Assembly (NCBI GenBank): GCA_949316235.1 | Contig: OX438755.1 | Coordinates: 18,552,151-18,616,150 of the forward strand | Length of the DNA: 64,000 bases | Source: Oegoconia quadripuncta | Lineage: Eukaryota > Arthropoda > Insecta > Lepidoptera > Autostichidae | Reading direction: 5' to 3' | Part shown: positions 63,973 to 64,000 of the stretch, one piece after another | How positions within the stretch are numbered: position 1 is the first letter of the stretch | Layout of the letters: the number at the start of each line of letters is the position of its first letter | The notes under the pieces: model-generated | Told to the model about the DNA's origin: nothing | The model's database searches: none | What the model saw: only the letters and a program-made list of their open reading frames with translations | Translations under genes and position numbers: made by a program

Positions 63973-64000
63973 CATATACAATACAATACAAATACACTTT
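63973..64000 (-). mobile_element. LINE-E tail, cut by the window end
   Basis: ACAATACAATACAAATACACTT matches, in reverse, the TATTG tail and start of the 3' end of LINE-E. Confidence 0.4.

Overview
The window looks like nuclear DNA from a lepidopteran insect (moth or butterfly). It is AT-rich and almost entirely repeat-derived. Most of it is copies of tRNA-derived SINEs, the 3' ends of non-LTR retrotransposons (LINEs) with simple-repeat tails, small inverted-repeat DNA elements and satellites. I found no convincing host protein-coding gene. The order-level assignment is inference: it rests on repeat families I associate with Lepidoptera, and no species is claimed. Family letters used here (SINE-A, LINE-F and so on) are labels made up for this window.

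Layout. 0-20 kb: a 5'-truncated LINE reverse-transcriptase fragment with an intact target-site duplication (480-1358), inverted-repeat elements at 1801, 3578 and 10178, many LINE tails, a 31-bp satellite (14210) and a 14-bp satellite (19395). A possible promoter plus two exons lies on the minus strand at 17913-18510. 20-32 kb: dense SINE and LINE tails, many nested or chimeric, and a long TG microsatellite (31647). 32.0-36.5 kb: a complete, apparently very young Copia retrotransposon with identical 144-bp LTRs, a 5-bp target duplication and an uninterrupted 1316-residue gag-pol frame. It is inserted into the last part of an older LINE reading frame. 43.3-45.8 kb: a complete pogo-type DNA transposon bounded by TA. 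Its transposase frame (DNA-binding N terminus, DDE domain, C-terminal PHD finger) is broken only by three in-frame TAA codons. 46.0-46.5 kb: a 169-bp inverted repeat with one mismatch. 51-64 kb: further SINE/LINE mosaics, an inverted SINE dimer, a 128-bp foldback element, and RTE-type LINE remnants near 62.5-63.2 kb.

How the parts work together. SINE-A carries tRNA-like promoter boxes at its 5' end, and its last ~50 bp resemble the 3' end of LINE-F. SINE-C ends like the RTE LINE found at 49.4 kb. This is the usual arrangement in which a LINE enzyme mobilises a SINE through a shared tail. LINE-F and SINE-A have also inserted at the same point in two different LINE-R copies, which fits a shared endonuclease. 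The Copia element appears capable of encoding all its own functions; the pogo element needs readthrough or an outside source of transposase.
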